Shown in pieces: positions 32,936 to 44,300 of a stretch of DNA of 64,000 bases (position 1 is the stretch's first letter; every line of letters begins with the position of its first letter). The position numbers and the translations under genes are program-made. The DNA comes from Holothuria scabra. Its lineage: Eukaryota > Echinodermata > Holothuroidea > Aspidochirotida > Holothuriidae. The notes below the pieces were generated by a model, which did not search any database, was not told the DNA's origin, and worked only from the letters and a program-made list of their open reading frames with translations. Where the stretch lies: positions 8,557,450-8,621,449 of the forward strand of contig CM074187.1 in NCBI GenBank assembly GCA_037179385.1, in the 5' to 3' direction.

Positions 32936-35092
32936 AAGCCCTCCAAGTTGTAAAATGGTAAATGAACATGACTTTAACGATGTAATTTGGCATCAAATCC
33001 ACGTAATCATAACAAGCGGAACGAAAGTCATACAGCAGTAATTCGGAAAGGCTGATAGAGTGAGGTGCTTCAAGTATCCAAATATTTTTTCTGATGTCGT
33101 GGCCAGGGGTTCCTTTCAAAGAAAAGAAATGCAGTATGCGGTCTGGTCGGGAGGGGCTCTTCCTTCCATTTGATTTTTTTTTTAAATGTTTGTCCTTTTA
33201 TGAACTAAAAATGACATCAGTGGGGGAGGGGCATGTCGCAGTGCTACGTCACTGATTTTTTTTATCTCTGCTTGCTAATTTCTGTTATTGCGACACCATG
33301 CCGTATGTACAAGACTGAAAGCTGATTGTGCTGATATCATTTCTAAATCATTTTCATCGAGATACTGCCATTATCAATTTTATCTGCTTGTACTTGTAGT
33401 CCGTTGATTCCGCCTTCCTGTGTTCGTTCGTTCAGAGTCAGTTAATACATTTGAGTATAAATAATGCGATATGCCTCATTTCCGGGTATTTTTATTTTTT
33501 TAAAAATAATTTTTTTTTTGGCATTTTGGAGCGGAAATGATATTTTCAGAAATCAATATAATGAAGAATTTGTGTCTTATGCATGGTAGGCAATTTTAAT
33601 GGCTGCACAAATATCTCTAAGGCACCAATACAATAATGAGGAACACTTTTCTAATTAATATGGGTGAATTCGAAGACACTGAATTTTAGAAGTGAGAACG
33701 TAAAGAAGAATAGACAAAGCATTTTCACCATTTTCCGAATAAGAGACAGACAGAGGTGAAAATTCTCTTTTAAAAGATGCACTGTTGAATTTATCACATT
33801 TTTCCGAAATTTAACCACTTCTGAGGTGATAATTTGCCATCCAGTAAATAGTTGACTTCTCGTTTTCTTCGACTGGAGCTTAAATGATTTGTCTTAATAG
33901 CTTCCCAGACAGCCAGACGATTTGTCATATAGCTTGCACCGAGTTTCCATTACTTTTTCTAAAGTCCTCCTGACGGACTCTCTGAGAAAGAGCCGTTTGG
34001 CGAAACCTAACTTTAACTGTTTCCCAAAGAAGCTACGCTTTCGGAAGGACAACACCTAACCGACCTAAAGATCCTCATACCATGCTATGTATGGCTCCAT
34101 TCAGTGCTAAGTTTACTTTGCTGAGGACTTATTCACAAAGTAATCTACCAGAAATTGAAAATATAACTGACCGCAGAAGTCATGATAGGTAAACTCTGCA
34201 GAGTGAAGCTATTCCGACTTTAAGTAACTTTATGTCAATCAAAGTGGTAGTCACCAATAGTTTTAGAAATGGTCATTAATTTTTAAGCATGAGTGAACGT
34301 TTATTCTGTTACTGACGAGTGTTTACCGGTATCAATTTGGAATGTTTTAATTTTTCAAATATATAGATTTTTATTCCACACTAAACCCACTCTAAATGCA
34401 TGGAAACATCGCGAATACCATTGGAATTAGCTTAGCAAATAACGAAGCCTGTGGTACAGGTACCATAGGATACATGGTAACATAATAACTACCTCCTGCT
34501 GCGTGATAGATTTTTTTTCATGTTGTGAGTGATTAAAATATGATGACTAACCTTGGAATGGTTTTTACCATAATTGTGGATACTTCTCATCTTTTTAGCG
34601 CCAATTCCACGTCGAATGAGTACCCATTATTTATTGTGACCGTACACATTAACGCTATGTACATATGGTCTTTAGGACGTAACCCCGAGTGCTCCCTTTT
34701 TTGGTGGTGCGTCCTTCAATTTGGTTAGTAAGGTGAACAACACGAATGTATTAAAGTTTTAACAAGACAAAAAAGGTGAAGATTTAATACCATTCAAATT
34801 AAAATTTGGTACCTTTCAAAAATAGTTCAAATATGTTGTAAGTCACCACTGGAAATATCGTGGGTATATCTACACCCCAGCCCACTGTGTTCGGTTTTGC
34901 TTCCGTGATGTTATATAGACTGATTGGCAGGAGCAGCAGGTATGCCAGAAATTGATTTAGATTAAGATGAGGGGCGAGTGTTGATCTACCAGGAAATCTG
35001 TCAGTAAAGGGGAAACTATCATTTAAAACGAAAAAGTACCGGTAACACGTAACTGATGTGAACTTTTACCGTAATGACAAGAAAGCTACATC
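32936..35092. other. Unassigned sequence
   Basis: No gene supported. A CAGTGCTACGTCACTG stretch with a short purine tract near 33,220-33,255 may be a hAT-like remnant. The block at 33,970-34,005 weakly resembles 53,685-53,735 (shared pieces AAAGTCC, ACTCTCTG, AAGAGCC, GGCGAAA). Confidence 0.35.
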
Positions 35093-35176
35093 ATGAAGTT
35101 AGCGTTTGTTTTGTTAATCGCTGCAGCCCTCGGAACTCCGAGCGTAGTTTCCGAGAAAGCAATAATGCCGAAATAG
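35093..35176 (+). CDS. Tiny ORF with signal-peptide-like N-terminus (exon candidate)
   Basis: The 27-codon frame begins MKLAFVLLIAAALGTPSVVS. It has a Lys, then a hydrophobic core of about 11 residues and a small-residue stretch, which is the classic layout of a secretory signal peptide. The frame then stops at 35,174. A GTAGTT at about 35,146, inside the frame, could serve as a 5' splice site, which would make this a first coding exon. A TATA-like TTATATAG lies near 34,911. No downstream exon was recognised, and a 27-codon match to this pattern can arise by chance. Confidence 0.25.
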   Translation: MKLAFVLLIAAALGTPSVVSEKAIMPK

Positions 35177-35274
35177 TTCCCCTTTCATGAAATCTAGTTG
35201 AACACAACTTGTCGTCTCTTCGTTGGATCTCCTAGTAGATACGAAACCGTGTACGAGCACAATTATAAGGGTAA

Positions 35275-35628
35275 CGAAACGGTTACAGCCCGCAAAACCG
35301 AAAATGTAATAGGGTTCACATGACCGAAGGATGGTCCGACCGAAAATCAAAAGGGGTTCATGAGACCCGTGGTTCGCGAGACCGAAAAGAAAAGAGGGTC
35401 AGCGAGACCGAAAAAAGAAAAGGTTCTCGAGACTGACCCGCTGACCAGTATTCATTTTCAGGCTCGCGGACCTGTCCTCATTTTCGGTCATTTCCGGTCG
35501 CGCAAACCTCTTCACCCTTCCGATTTCGCAAACCTTTCACGTTTTCGGCCTCGCGAACCTTTTCTTACTTTCGGCCTCGCATACCCTTCGCATTTAAATT
35601 TCGGTCTCGTGAACGTTCGGTCTCTTGA
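35275..35628. repeat. Palindromic array of TTTTCGGTCTCGCGAACC units
   Basis: The left half (35,275-35,440) carries units in the sense GGTTCGCGAGACCGAAAA. The right half (35,470-35,628) carries the inverse, for example CGTTTTCGGCCTCGCGAACC. There are about five degenerate units on each side, so the whole can fold back on itself. It is related to 29,895-30,100. CpG is frequent here, unlike the surroundings. Confidence 0.7.
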
Positions 35629-36823
35629 GATGTCCCCGAATATTTAATAAAATAAAAATCTGCAAGTTGCTGGAAAGTCTGGACTGAAAAGCAAAGTCCA
35701 CCAATTGAATATATATTTGAACAAACGTCTGAACATCGAACGATCTTCGCTTCGCAGTGGCACATTAGCTTATAGCAAGGGGTTTTAACTTAATTAAGTT
35801 CGAGTCCCGGATGTGTCCACTTTTAAAATTCAACAAGATTACCCAGCTTCCGAAAAATTTTGTGACTGGAACACACACACACATTTTATATGCGTGTATA
35901 AACGAACACACATGTATATATCTATCCCAATGGAAGGGTTGCCCTAACAATAATTCCATGGTATCCCGGTGATAGTTTGAGAATAAATTACAAAATTTTC
36001 ATCGCAATCTCATTACATCTTGTTGTTCATAATTCGAGATAGCCTATGTCGCTTTAAAAGTTGCTTATTTTCGCGAAAAAGACTACCTGTTATTTGGAGC
36101 CACGATAATATATGTATGGCAGTCAATTTTCTCTGAGAATGTTTTGGCTTAATTTTTCCATCACAAACAATACCGAGGGGCTTTTCACCTGCGTTCAACA
36201 TAGAAACGGTTAAAATACAAAGTATGTTAAAATCATATTTTACCACCTGCTTCGATAATTTTTGTAGAAATTGAAAAATGGCTTAGGTAGATAAATTTAG
36301 AATATGAATTATAACACACAAACTTCTCATCATGCAATGGCTTCTATGGACTGAATCGTTCTTTTGGCAATTATTATTTTTCCGAATGCAGCTGAGAATA
36401 GTCTCGACTGGACGGAACGTTGAACAGTTGAACATTTCCCCTTAACACGTTTGTGTTGTCAAATTACAAACTGTGCTACTGTTGCGTAATTGTTCAAATG
36501 TGTATCCTTAAAAGATTTTCTAAATTCAACTTACCTTTTATTTGTAGTTTGTTCAGAGAGCAAATACTGAAAAGAGGTCAAATTGTACAAAAGAACAACA
36601 ATTATTCAAAACAGATAATGTAAATTAATTAAATGAAACTTATTTTCCAAAATGTTTTGTTTGTCACCAGCTAATATTGCATGTTCTTCACTTTGACTAT
36701 CATTTTGAAACAGTGTATTATGTGGCCCTGAGTATATCTGCCATTCTCTTCACATGAGAAACATCCTGCTGCGGCATATAGTGACAGGCTGTTATAGTTT
36801 TGAACTAATTATTGGAACCAGTG
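35629..36823. other. Unassigned sequence
   Basis: This holds a short AC-repeat at 35,870-35,883 and no other feature I can support. Confidence 0.4.
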
Positions 36824-36831
36824 TGCAGGTC

Positions 36832-37541
36832 CAGTGGCGTAGCTAGACAATTTTCCGAAGGGAGGGGGAGGGGTACTTAAATTTTCCGAATTTTCGCAGC
36901 AATACCACAGTATTGGCTTAATATGCCCTTTTTCCTTTTTTAAACAAACATTTAAAGAATACGGAGCTTGTGTGGCAGAAAATTTTGCATTATGGGTTTC
37001 CTCTAAAGCAACTTTAAAAGTTTGGGGATGGAGAACATGCACTTCCGGTTCGAAAATCTGAGATTGCACGGCGACCAAAAAAATTGTTGCTACGTAATGT
37101 TATCCAAGGCCTATACTAACTTAGGATCCCCAACGCCATTTTAAAAGTCATGAGCCTACATTGGAGAAAGTTGATAATTTTATGAGAGAAAATTTATGAA
37201 AAAAGCTCTGTTTTCGCAGGTGCTACTTGATAATATGCTGTCACATGGCAAATTTATGATGTCGTCATTTCGCGAGCACGAGGAACTTAACCAAATTGAC
37301 TTATGAGCCTGCACTACTGGATATTGGCAATTTGGAAATTTGATGCGCGCAAAGCTTTTCTTTTCTGAAACAAATAATTAAAAATATGGAGCTGTTTTGG
37401 AAAGGATTCGGAATTTCATGAAAAAGAGTAGGGAAATCCACACTGCAGTTGACTGGTGCCTCAAAAGGCAAATTTCCGAATGTTTCACTATTTAGAGCTA
37501 TGGGGGAATGGTCCCCCTGCAGCTCTGTAGCTACGCCACTG
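36832..37541. mobile_element. hAT-like non-autonomous element, 710 bp
   Basis: The ends CAGTGGCGTAGCTAGAC and TGTAGCTACGCCACTG are inverted. The flanks TGCAGGTC (36,824-36,831) and TCCAGGTC (37,542-37,549) agree at 7 of 8 bases. Three internal blocks resembling TATGGAGCTTGTGTTGGAA recur (near 36,958, 37,150 and 37,386), hinting at an old internal repetition. No transposase. Confidence 0.85.
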
Positions 37542-37549
37542 TCCAGGTC

Positions 37550-38234
37550 ATTATAGCCCAACTCACCCACCTATCCCTTCCCACCCACTTCCCTTTCACA
37601 TATATCGATGTGTCGGTAAGTTTACCTTTTTTTTGCTGATGAAAACCATTCATTTTTCGACGTCCTACACATTAAAATGTTATGATATCAATTTTTAACA
37701 TGTCTGGCAACACCTTCCTGGTAGGCCCTATGACTTTTTCGCCTCAGTTGTGACTTTCTTGTTGTAAAACTCACATTACCTGTTTTGTTTCCCTGAACAC
37801 CCCCGGTTTACTTGCATAGCATGTTGAATAGAGAGGGCTTAATTAATCACATAACCCCATAAGACTGAGATTGCCACTTGGTACAAGATGCAATAACTTC
37901 AAGAAATACAAAGATTGTAATTTGAGTAGTACGACAATGGCACCACAAATTATTGCGCAATGTACCATTTCAATTTGAGGGAATTAACTTCAACATTTTA
38001 TGTCTCTGCTCAAGAATGTCCTATGAAGATGGGAGTTGCACTGGTTGAATTCATTTTTCTTGTTGTTTTATATGTATTTTGGAACTTTCCTACTTCAGGT
38101 ACACTTTAATCTCCAAAATGTTTCAAAAATAGCACAATTTTGCCATTTCATCCTCCTGAAATAAAACCTTCCCAACGTAGTAGAGAAATACCTTTATCAG
38201 GAATATATCGGGATACCCTCGTCCCTTGGTATAA
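37550..38234. other. Unassigned sequence
   Basis: No feature recognised. Confidence 0.4.
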
Positions 38235-38380
38235 TAAGTTGGTTAGATAAAGTTATTCGGCCCAGTTTCTAACCAATTGGTCTAAGTTGGGCCAGCCACA
38301 GCCCTTTTTTGTTCCGGCTCATTGGCTTGTTTTCCCTTCTCCGTTGATTATACTGAGCACTTAGCACAATGACAGTAAAT
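38235..38380 (-). mobile_element. tRNA-derived SINE, 5'-truncated copy
   Basis: The family body is in the minus orientation: GGTTAGATAAAG at the tail side, CGGCCCAGTTTCTAACC, GGCTTGTTTTCCC and TACTGAGCACTTAGCACAATG. A TSD was not resolved. Confidence 0.75.
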
Positions 38381-38518
38381 GTTCCATTTTTATAAGCATT
38401 CTTATGAAAATTCCTTCCGTTTCTGTTTGTTCTTCTCAAGATGTAGGTGAATGAATTTATCTACCGAAATTAACGTGAAGCAAGCACAGGCGATATTATA
38501 ACCTCTCATTAATCAATC

Positions 38519-38788
38519 ATGGTTTCTTTTAAGCTTAAAATGTACGTCCAAATTATTCCTCTAAAATCAGTTATATTTGAATGCATGACAGGTAAGAGAA
38601 ATTTGCAAAAATATTTAACCGCACTGCGAAGCCAATCATTACTCCTCACCAATAGGAGATTGTCATTTCTGCTTGTTCTGAACGTAGTCATCTCAATTGC
38701 TTATATTTCAAAATCACGTGAAAATTTCACCACCGACTTTGAATGCATAGATTCAGCTGTTCTTCCACAAAGAGAAAAGATGTTTTAA
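38519..38788 (+). CDS. 89-codon ORF with one hydrophobic segment (exon candidate)
   Basis: The translated frame has a basic stretch, TNRRLSF, followed by the hydrophobic LLVLNVVISIAYI (about residues 51-63). This resembles the N-terminal anchor of a type II membrane protein. It also contains CAG|GTAAGAG at about 38,589, an excellent 5' splice site, which would end an exon before the hydrophobic part. These two readings exclude each other, and neither has support from a neighbouring exon. I do not recognise the protein. Confidence 0.2.
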   Translation: MVSFKLKMYVQIIPLKSVIFECMTGKRNLQKYLTALRSQSLLLTNRRLSFLLVLNVVISIAYISKSRENFTTDFECIDSAVLPQREKMF

Positions 38789-40019
38789 CTTTACCCCTTC
38801 CTTTAAGTCGTTTATTAAAGACGACTTAAGAGTCAATGATCGCGAACACAAAATGACCAATTGCAGAAAACGTATAGGTTCATCTAGTCCGATGTTCTTA
38901 AGTAGCTGATTGTCTCTGCTTGACGGACGGGGATGTGGATATGCCTCGCGCAGCCTCGCACGCCTCCTCCAAGTCTCTTAAAATTGATCTCGCTGGGCAT
39001 CGTTTAAGATTCCTGGAGCCCGTGAGGATATTCAACTGACAGCATACAGTGTGGTATGGTTTATTCTGAGCTGCCCACATTTTCCCATCGGCAAATTTAT
39101 ATCATAAAATAGTTCTGTTGTGCATAGATTAACCTACAAATCTTAAGTCGAACGAAGCTCTTAAGCCCTTTTGACCTATTTTGATGCAATTAACTTTTTC
39201 GTTCATCGTTAGTTTTCTGCGCCTGCAGGAGGGCAAGACTGAAAATCACGTAACAACATTCTGTTCGCATCGCAACCTCCACCGACAATTTAACACCCAA
39301 ATGAGATTGTATCGAGTAATGCCCTTATTAGCGGTATTGGGGGTGTCAAACGCATCTTCCTCTTTGTGATGTAATCAAAATGCAAGTGTTACAACTTGCC
39401 CGTGATTTTTCGGTAAAACTGGAGCGTGACGGCTGGAAAACCTGAAAACTATCCATGTGAATAAATAAGTTAGGTTATTTTTTATGATGGATGGGACACA
39501 TTTTTTTTCCTGAAACTAAGCGTCACATCGAGGCAGATTATGAGTTGATATGAAATTCAAATGAGATAGATATTCCGAAAGAGAGTGTACAAAGTTGGAT
39601 ATGATACGAAGTGGTGAGAAAAAGTTCCCTTTGCCCTGACGTATGTAGATTCTGTTCCTTCTAGATTCTATTCAACAACAATAAAAAGGGAAAAAATGTA
39701 AAGAGGGAAATTTACATTTTTTAATAATCTGTGTTAAACACGTCGTTTGGTGACTGCTTATACTTTAATTTTAAGTTTGACCGTTGATCGTTGCAACGAG
39801 TGGTGTTATATTTAGTGATGAATATTTCGCTGTGTTGGTAATCACCGAATCGTTTGCCCCAAAATTTATATCGAATGGAATTCTCCCACAACGGTTAGTA
39901 AATGACCCAAAGTGTTTTCATGTTTGGTGTAAGGCCATTGTGGCTTAGCCGCTTACAAAATGTAATAAGTTTGGGAGATAGAGACCATTGCGTTTTTACC
40001 GAATAGAGTTTGCATTTAC
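38789..40019. other. Unassigned sequence
   Basis: A small perfect inverted repeat, AAGTCGTTTATTAAAGACGACTT, lies at about 38,806-38,828. Nothing else is supported. Confidence 0.4.
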
Positions 40020-40245
40020 TCGTCACCCCGAGCAACAATTTCACCTGGTGCCAACCAAAATTCTCAATTGGCACAGCTCTTCGATTGGTATCAAATTTAA
40101 AAAGGCAGAGTAGCTCATTTAATATTACCTGCACTGAGAGTGCTCTAATTACACATTAGAGCATTGCTAGTTCACTAGGGTATGCCCTGAAGCAATAAAC
40201 TGGGATTCTGCTCTGGATGAGGCAGTCGTGGGAGGAGACTAGACT
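40020..40245 (-). mobile_element. TTAA-type miniature element, family A (decayed)
   Basis: Blocks AAAATTCTCAATTGGCACAG and GCACTGAGAGTGCTCTAATT match the inverted family A sequence. Both termini are eroded. Confidence 0.5.
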
Positions 40246-40632
40246 GCTGGAAGTAAGAAGTCTACAGCAGAATAGGGTAATGAATATTTATTTGCCTTGC
40301 AATCTTATGTCGAGCAAGTTAAGAATGTAAAACATCACGTGTTTGGTTAGGAGAGAACAGAGCGATTAATATTATTGATAATAGGTGTGAAGAGTGTGAG
40401 AAGTTAAAATAAAAAAATTAAAAAGCTTGAATTGAAATTATAATGAGATCAGTTTAACATAAAAATAACCTCTTGTTGGTTCCACACATTAGTGATTCAT
40501 GGAATAAATTCAAAAGTATTCCCTCATTTCGGTTTTTCATTTGGTAGTAGAAAATAGTTGGTAAAGCTTTCACAAACATCTGGCTCTACAAGAGCACAGC
40601 GTCAAATTTGCCAATCCTTAAAGAAAAATCTA

Positions 40633-40919
40633 CACTCTAAAAATAAAAAGCGTGAAAGTTGTAAAGTCAACTCCAAAAGAGTGAAAATTCACCCCAAGAA
40701 GAGTGATTTTCACTCTCAAAGAAGTGAGGTTTTACTTTTAATGGAGTGATACCTGCATCCACCTGTTTAAAGAGTGGTTTTCATTCTTTTTGGGGGTGAG
40801 TTTCACTTTTCTTGAAGTGAATGTCACTTTTCCTGGAGTAAATTAGGGCTCGAATGGAGTTAACTCACACTTTTCCCTCCATTATAGGGTGAAGAGGTGT
40901 CCTTTTTGTCTTTAGAGTG
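40633..40919. mobile_element. TA-flanked MITE of GAGTGA-type motifs
   Basis: The termini CACTCTAAAAATAAAAAG and CTTTTTGTCTTTAGAGTG are inverted repeats with TA on each side (40,631-40,632 and 40,920-40,921). The interior is built of short alternating blocks such as AGAGTGAAAATTCACCCC and GAGTGATTTTCACTC. It is related in style and termini to 50,029-50,433. No ORF of its own. Confidence 0.75.
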
Positions 40920-40921
40920 TA

Positions 40922-41183
40922 ACGGTTAGGTTACTTTGGTTAGGTGGAGCTTTACTTTCCAGTGTCTAACCAATTAAGTTGGTTAAACTCGAGCTGGTCA
41001 CGGCCTTTTTTCCAGTTGTCACTCTCTGGCTTGTTTTCCTACTTCATTGCTTATGCTGAGCATCAACGACAATGACGGTTGGTTCTGTCTTTTCAGTCTA
41101 CGGAATATGACCCAGCCAGGAGTCGAACTCTCGACCTCCCGACTGTAACTCTGATGATCTAACCACTTGGCCATTGGGTCGGC
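40922..41183 (-). mobile_element. tRNA-derived SINE, copy with intact tRNA-like head
   Basis: Read on the minus strand, a tRNA-like head (41,183-41,109) leads into the family body (GCTCAGCATAAGCAATG, AACAAGCCAGAGAG, GGAAAAAAGGCCGTGACCAG) and ends in a CCTAACCAAAGTAACCTAACC-type tail. It is the only copy here that retains the head and so defines the family's structure. It abuts the MITE at 40,633-40,919. Confidence 0.85.
41109..41183 (-). promoter_or_regulatory. tRNA-like SINE head with Pol III A and B boxes
   Basis: On the minus strand, the A box TGGCCAAGTGG lies at 41,173-41,163 and the B box GTTCGACTC at 41,128-41,120. GACCC near the start can pair with GGGTC at the end, as in a tRNA acceptor stem. 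It is not a working tRNA gene, because the sequence runs on into the SINE body without a terminator. Confidence 0.8.
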
Positions 41184-41392
41184 TTTTTAGAGGGGGCTAT
41201 GCCATTGTTCCCAAGATTCAATGTTCCCTAATCTGGGGAATATCAGCACTTATGGGAACATCTAATCCCTGGAATAAAGAACCTTGTAATCATCGCCAAA
41301 TCATTGAGATAATACAAAAACGGGGAACATCAAACCTCGGGAACATTTAACCCCGGGAACATGGGGTTGATTCCTTTTAGAGTGTAATACCA
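41184..41392. repeat. Degenerate GGGAACAT-type repeat ending in TTTTAGAGTGTAA
   Basis: Several units of GGGAACAT occur near 41,243-41,370 with inverted TTCCC units on the left. The right edge TTTTAGAGTGTAA resembles the ends of the MITE at 40,633, and the left edge TTTTTAGAGGGGG may be its partner. It could be a third member of that class, cut by the SINE. Confidence 0.45.
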
Positions 41393-44300
41393 ATTATACC
41401 GGGTATAGGGAATGAACACACGACCACGTATAATTCCAGTTAGTTTATTTTCATTAAATTTTTACACGCACATGTGCTCAGTGTTTGTGCCAAAGTATAA
41501 CATGCGGCTAAAGCTTTCGAGTAAATTGAAGACTTTCAAAATATGAAATAATCATAACCGATCTACTCGGCAGTATATAATATAATCGACCTATAGAATA
41601 TAATCGAGCATAGATCTCATGCACTCCCTGAAACGCACCTTGCGAAGTGACGTCATGGCATGAAACATTAATAGGATCAAATCTTGTTGCATATAAAATC
41701 TATTTTTTCTGCTTGCCTTCTAAAAACTCGGTTCATATAAAAATGAACACAGGGCCTACAGTTTCACTTTCTTAAATATTCCACCTTGTAAATGAGCAAC
41801 AACTCAAGTTAAGTTATTTTGATCAAATTTCAAGATTCCCTTTGTTTATAATTCTCTTTAGTCGACTAGTCATGCATTTATCGCTGGGGACCAAGCAAAG
41901 TGACTTACAAAGTGTAATAAGTGCCCTCGCGTTAATTCATAAAATTCTCAGCGACTCACATCTCTACGACCACCACCCTTCTTATAAATAAAATATGACT
42001 GACTAATTTTCAACCCATAGGATGTCTGTTTATTCTTACGTAGGTGGGAAAAGCAAGATAGACTGGTAGAGGCCACCCAGTAATTATCGACAATTTCGGT
42101 CAAAAGTTTTGCTGGAATTATGTGAAGAAAAGAAGACACAGGCTTCCCTTTTACGGAAATGCTGATTTTTCACTACATAATTTTGAGAAAGTTGGTCACC
42201 AACAGATATGTACTGTAAGAATCAACCTATTTTCAGAATACTTTCGTCTTCTTGTTGAAGCCAAAGTAAACTTGTCAATCCTCGTTATACTTTCAAATCA
42301 TGTAATATTATTTCTGAGTCTCTCAAATGATAATAAATGAAATTGACCCAGAACACAGAGATATATCAATTACTTCCTACTAAGCTTAATGTTGTGTTTA
42401 CTTTACGATGCACCCTTGTGAAATGATGATTATAGGTTTTATAATTATAAAAACAATTAATTGTCCCAATAAACCTTGAAAACAACCTTTTCTCCAAAAA
42501 TATATAGATATATTTCGACGAGTTGTAAATGTCACATCGTTTGAAGTTGTGCAGACTCGGTCGTGTTTACACATTATTTATGAGTTGCTAGTGTGCAAAA
42601 CTTTTTTCAATGTGACTAAAATTGGATCAGACGCGAGTAGACCAATTTTGTTAGGTCAAATAATGGCCCACATAAGGGTTCATTTGCGGTAAAAAGTTTA
42701 CCTAAACGTTTATTAGGCCTAAATGTGCACAGTAATGCGTCTCTTTTTGTAAGATCCTTTATGTTTAACATAAGTTGCCCGGGCCACTCCCACCTTAAAA
42801 TTGCCTGTCATTTGATATCATCCTAAGAATGGCTTTGAAAAAAAGAAATTTCCTTTACCGAAAATGCAATATTTGTGGGCAAAATGCACTCTAAACACAG
42901 TTGGGTTAAATGTGCACCAACCACTGGTCACGTATATGACAATACTGAAATTGGGTGAATGTTTTTCCAATAATTGGGCAAGCCAAGTTGTATATAATGT
43001 GGTATAAAGTGGTATAAAACAACATAATTCACCCGCAAATTCAACAATTTTGGACAAGTTTTACCAATTTCATTATTTTCACATTGGCCTACGTGAACAG
43101 TCGTGGTGATTATTCTACCCAAGTGTTTTTTTTTTTTTTGTTTCCTTGTTACCTTTTTTTTTTGGGGGGGGGGGCAGGTTGCAAGTTTTTATTTGAATAT
43201 AAATGAGTGAGAGTTGCAGCAGTAGCCATTTTATCCACGTCCCCTATCCTCACCCTGGTCGTGGTTGGTAAAACTCGTTCAAGGATTTCAAATAACCGTT
43301 AAAGGTGATTATCATGCTTGCGATCATGTTTTTCATGTGGTTTTTGCGACGTGTTTCGCTTAGCATTTCATATCTTGACTGTTGTCAGAGTTCAAAAGGG
43401 AATTTGCTTCGTCTTTCCAGACTTTTCTTTTCCCCAGCTCTTGCTATCTGCATGCAAAATTTCTTCGGAGTATAACGTCTAAGTCGGACTATACCTTTCT
43501 AAATTCTCTTCACAATTGGAATTGAATTGCGGCTCGGATTGAGGTGCTACTGGACTAAGACTCGGAGCAGATTCCAATTGAATCAACAAATATTTAAGTT
43601 ATGTATATGTCAGTACGGATTCTTGTATACCTAACCTTCCATTTTTGGTAAGTTCAAACAAAAATTGTGTTCGAATCCGAGTCAGGAATCCGATGTTACA
43701 AGATCCTGTCTGTTGGCACTACTCACGTGAAAGCATGGAAGAGAAAATGGCTCAAAACATTCTAAAATATTTTCATAAGCCTTTATTTTTTTTAAACGAT
43801 CATAATTTGCATTATACTGTCAAATCGCGTTGTATAAGGAAATGATGTCGCATGGAAATTTTGTCCGGAGTGAAAAAGTCTTTATAGCAAGAAAGTTGGG
43901 GAATTCACATTCATCTGCACATACCAGCTGGTTAAGGTGATCTGAAATCCATGCATCTGGTCTTTCGTAGGAGTAATAATTTTTCAGAAAATATAATGAC
44001 TTTCAAAAGTGGAAGTACTAGAGGAAATAACATTCAAAAGGAGACGTGTTTCACACTTCACCAGCATTGCTAGTATATGCTATAATGCAACCAATTCGGG
44101 CGATATTTAATCCGTCCCACCAATAACAAAGCAAAATTCACACCGAGTCAATAATTTGGACGAATGCACTAAAATTTTGAATTCTATGTAATATTTAAGT
44201 GTACAGTTTCATTTACGGTTGTAGCCTGTACATGGAAGGAAGATCCCGTTGTAATTAACGATAAAAATGGAGACAGTCATCCGAAACTGAAACTTGCATC

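Noticed and set aside
34911..34918. TATA box for the 35,093 frame
   Set aside because: It is too far upstream to stand alone as evidence, and TTATATAG is common in AT-rich DNA.
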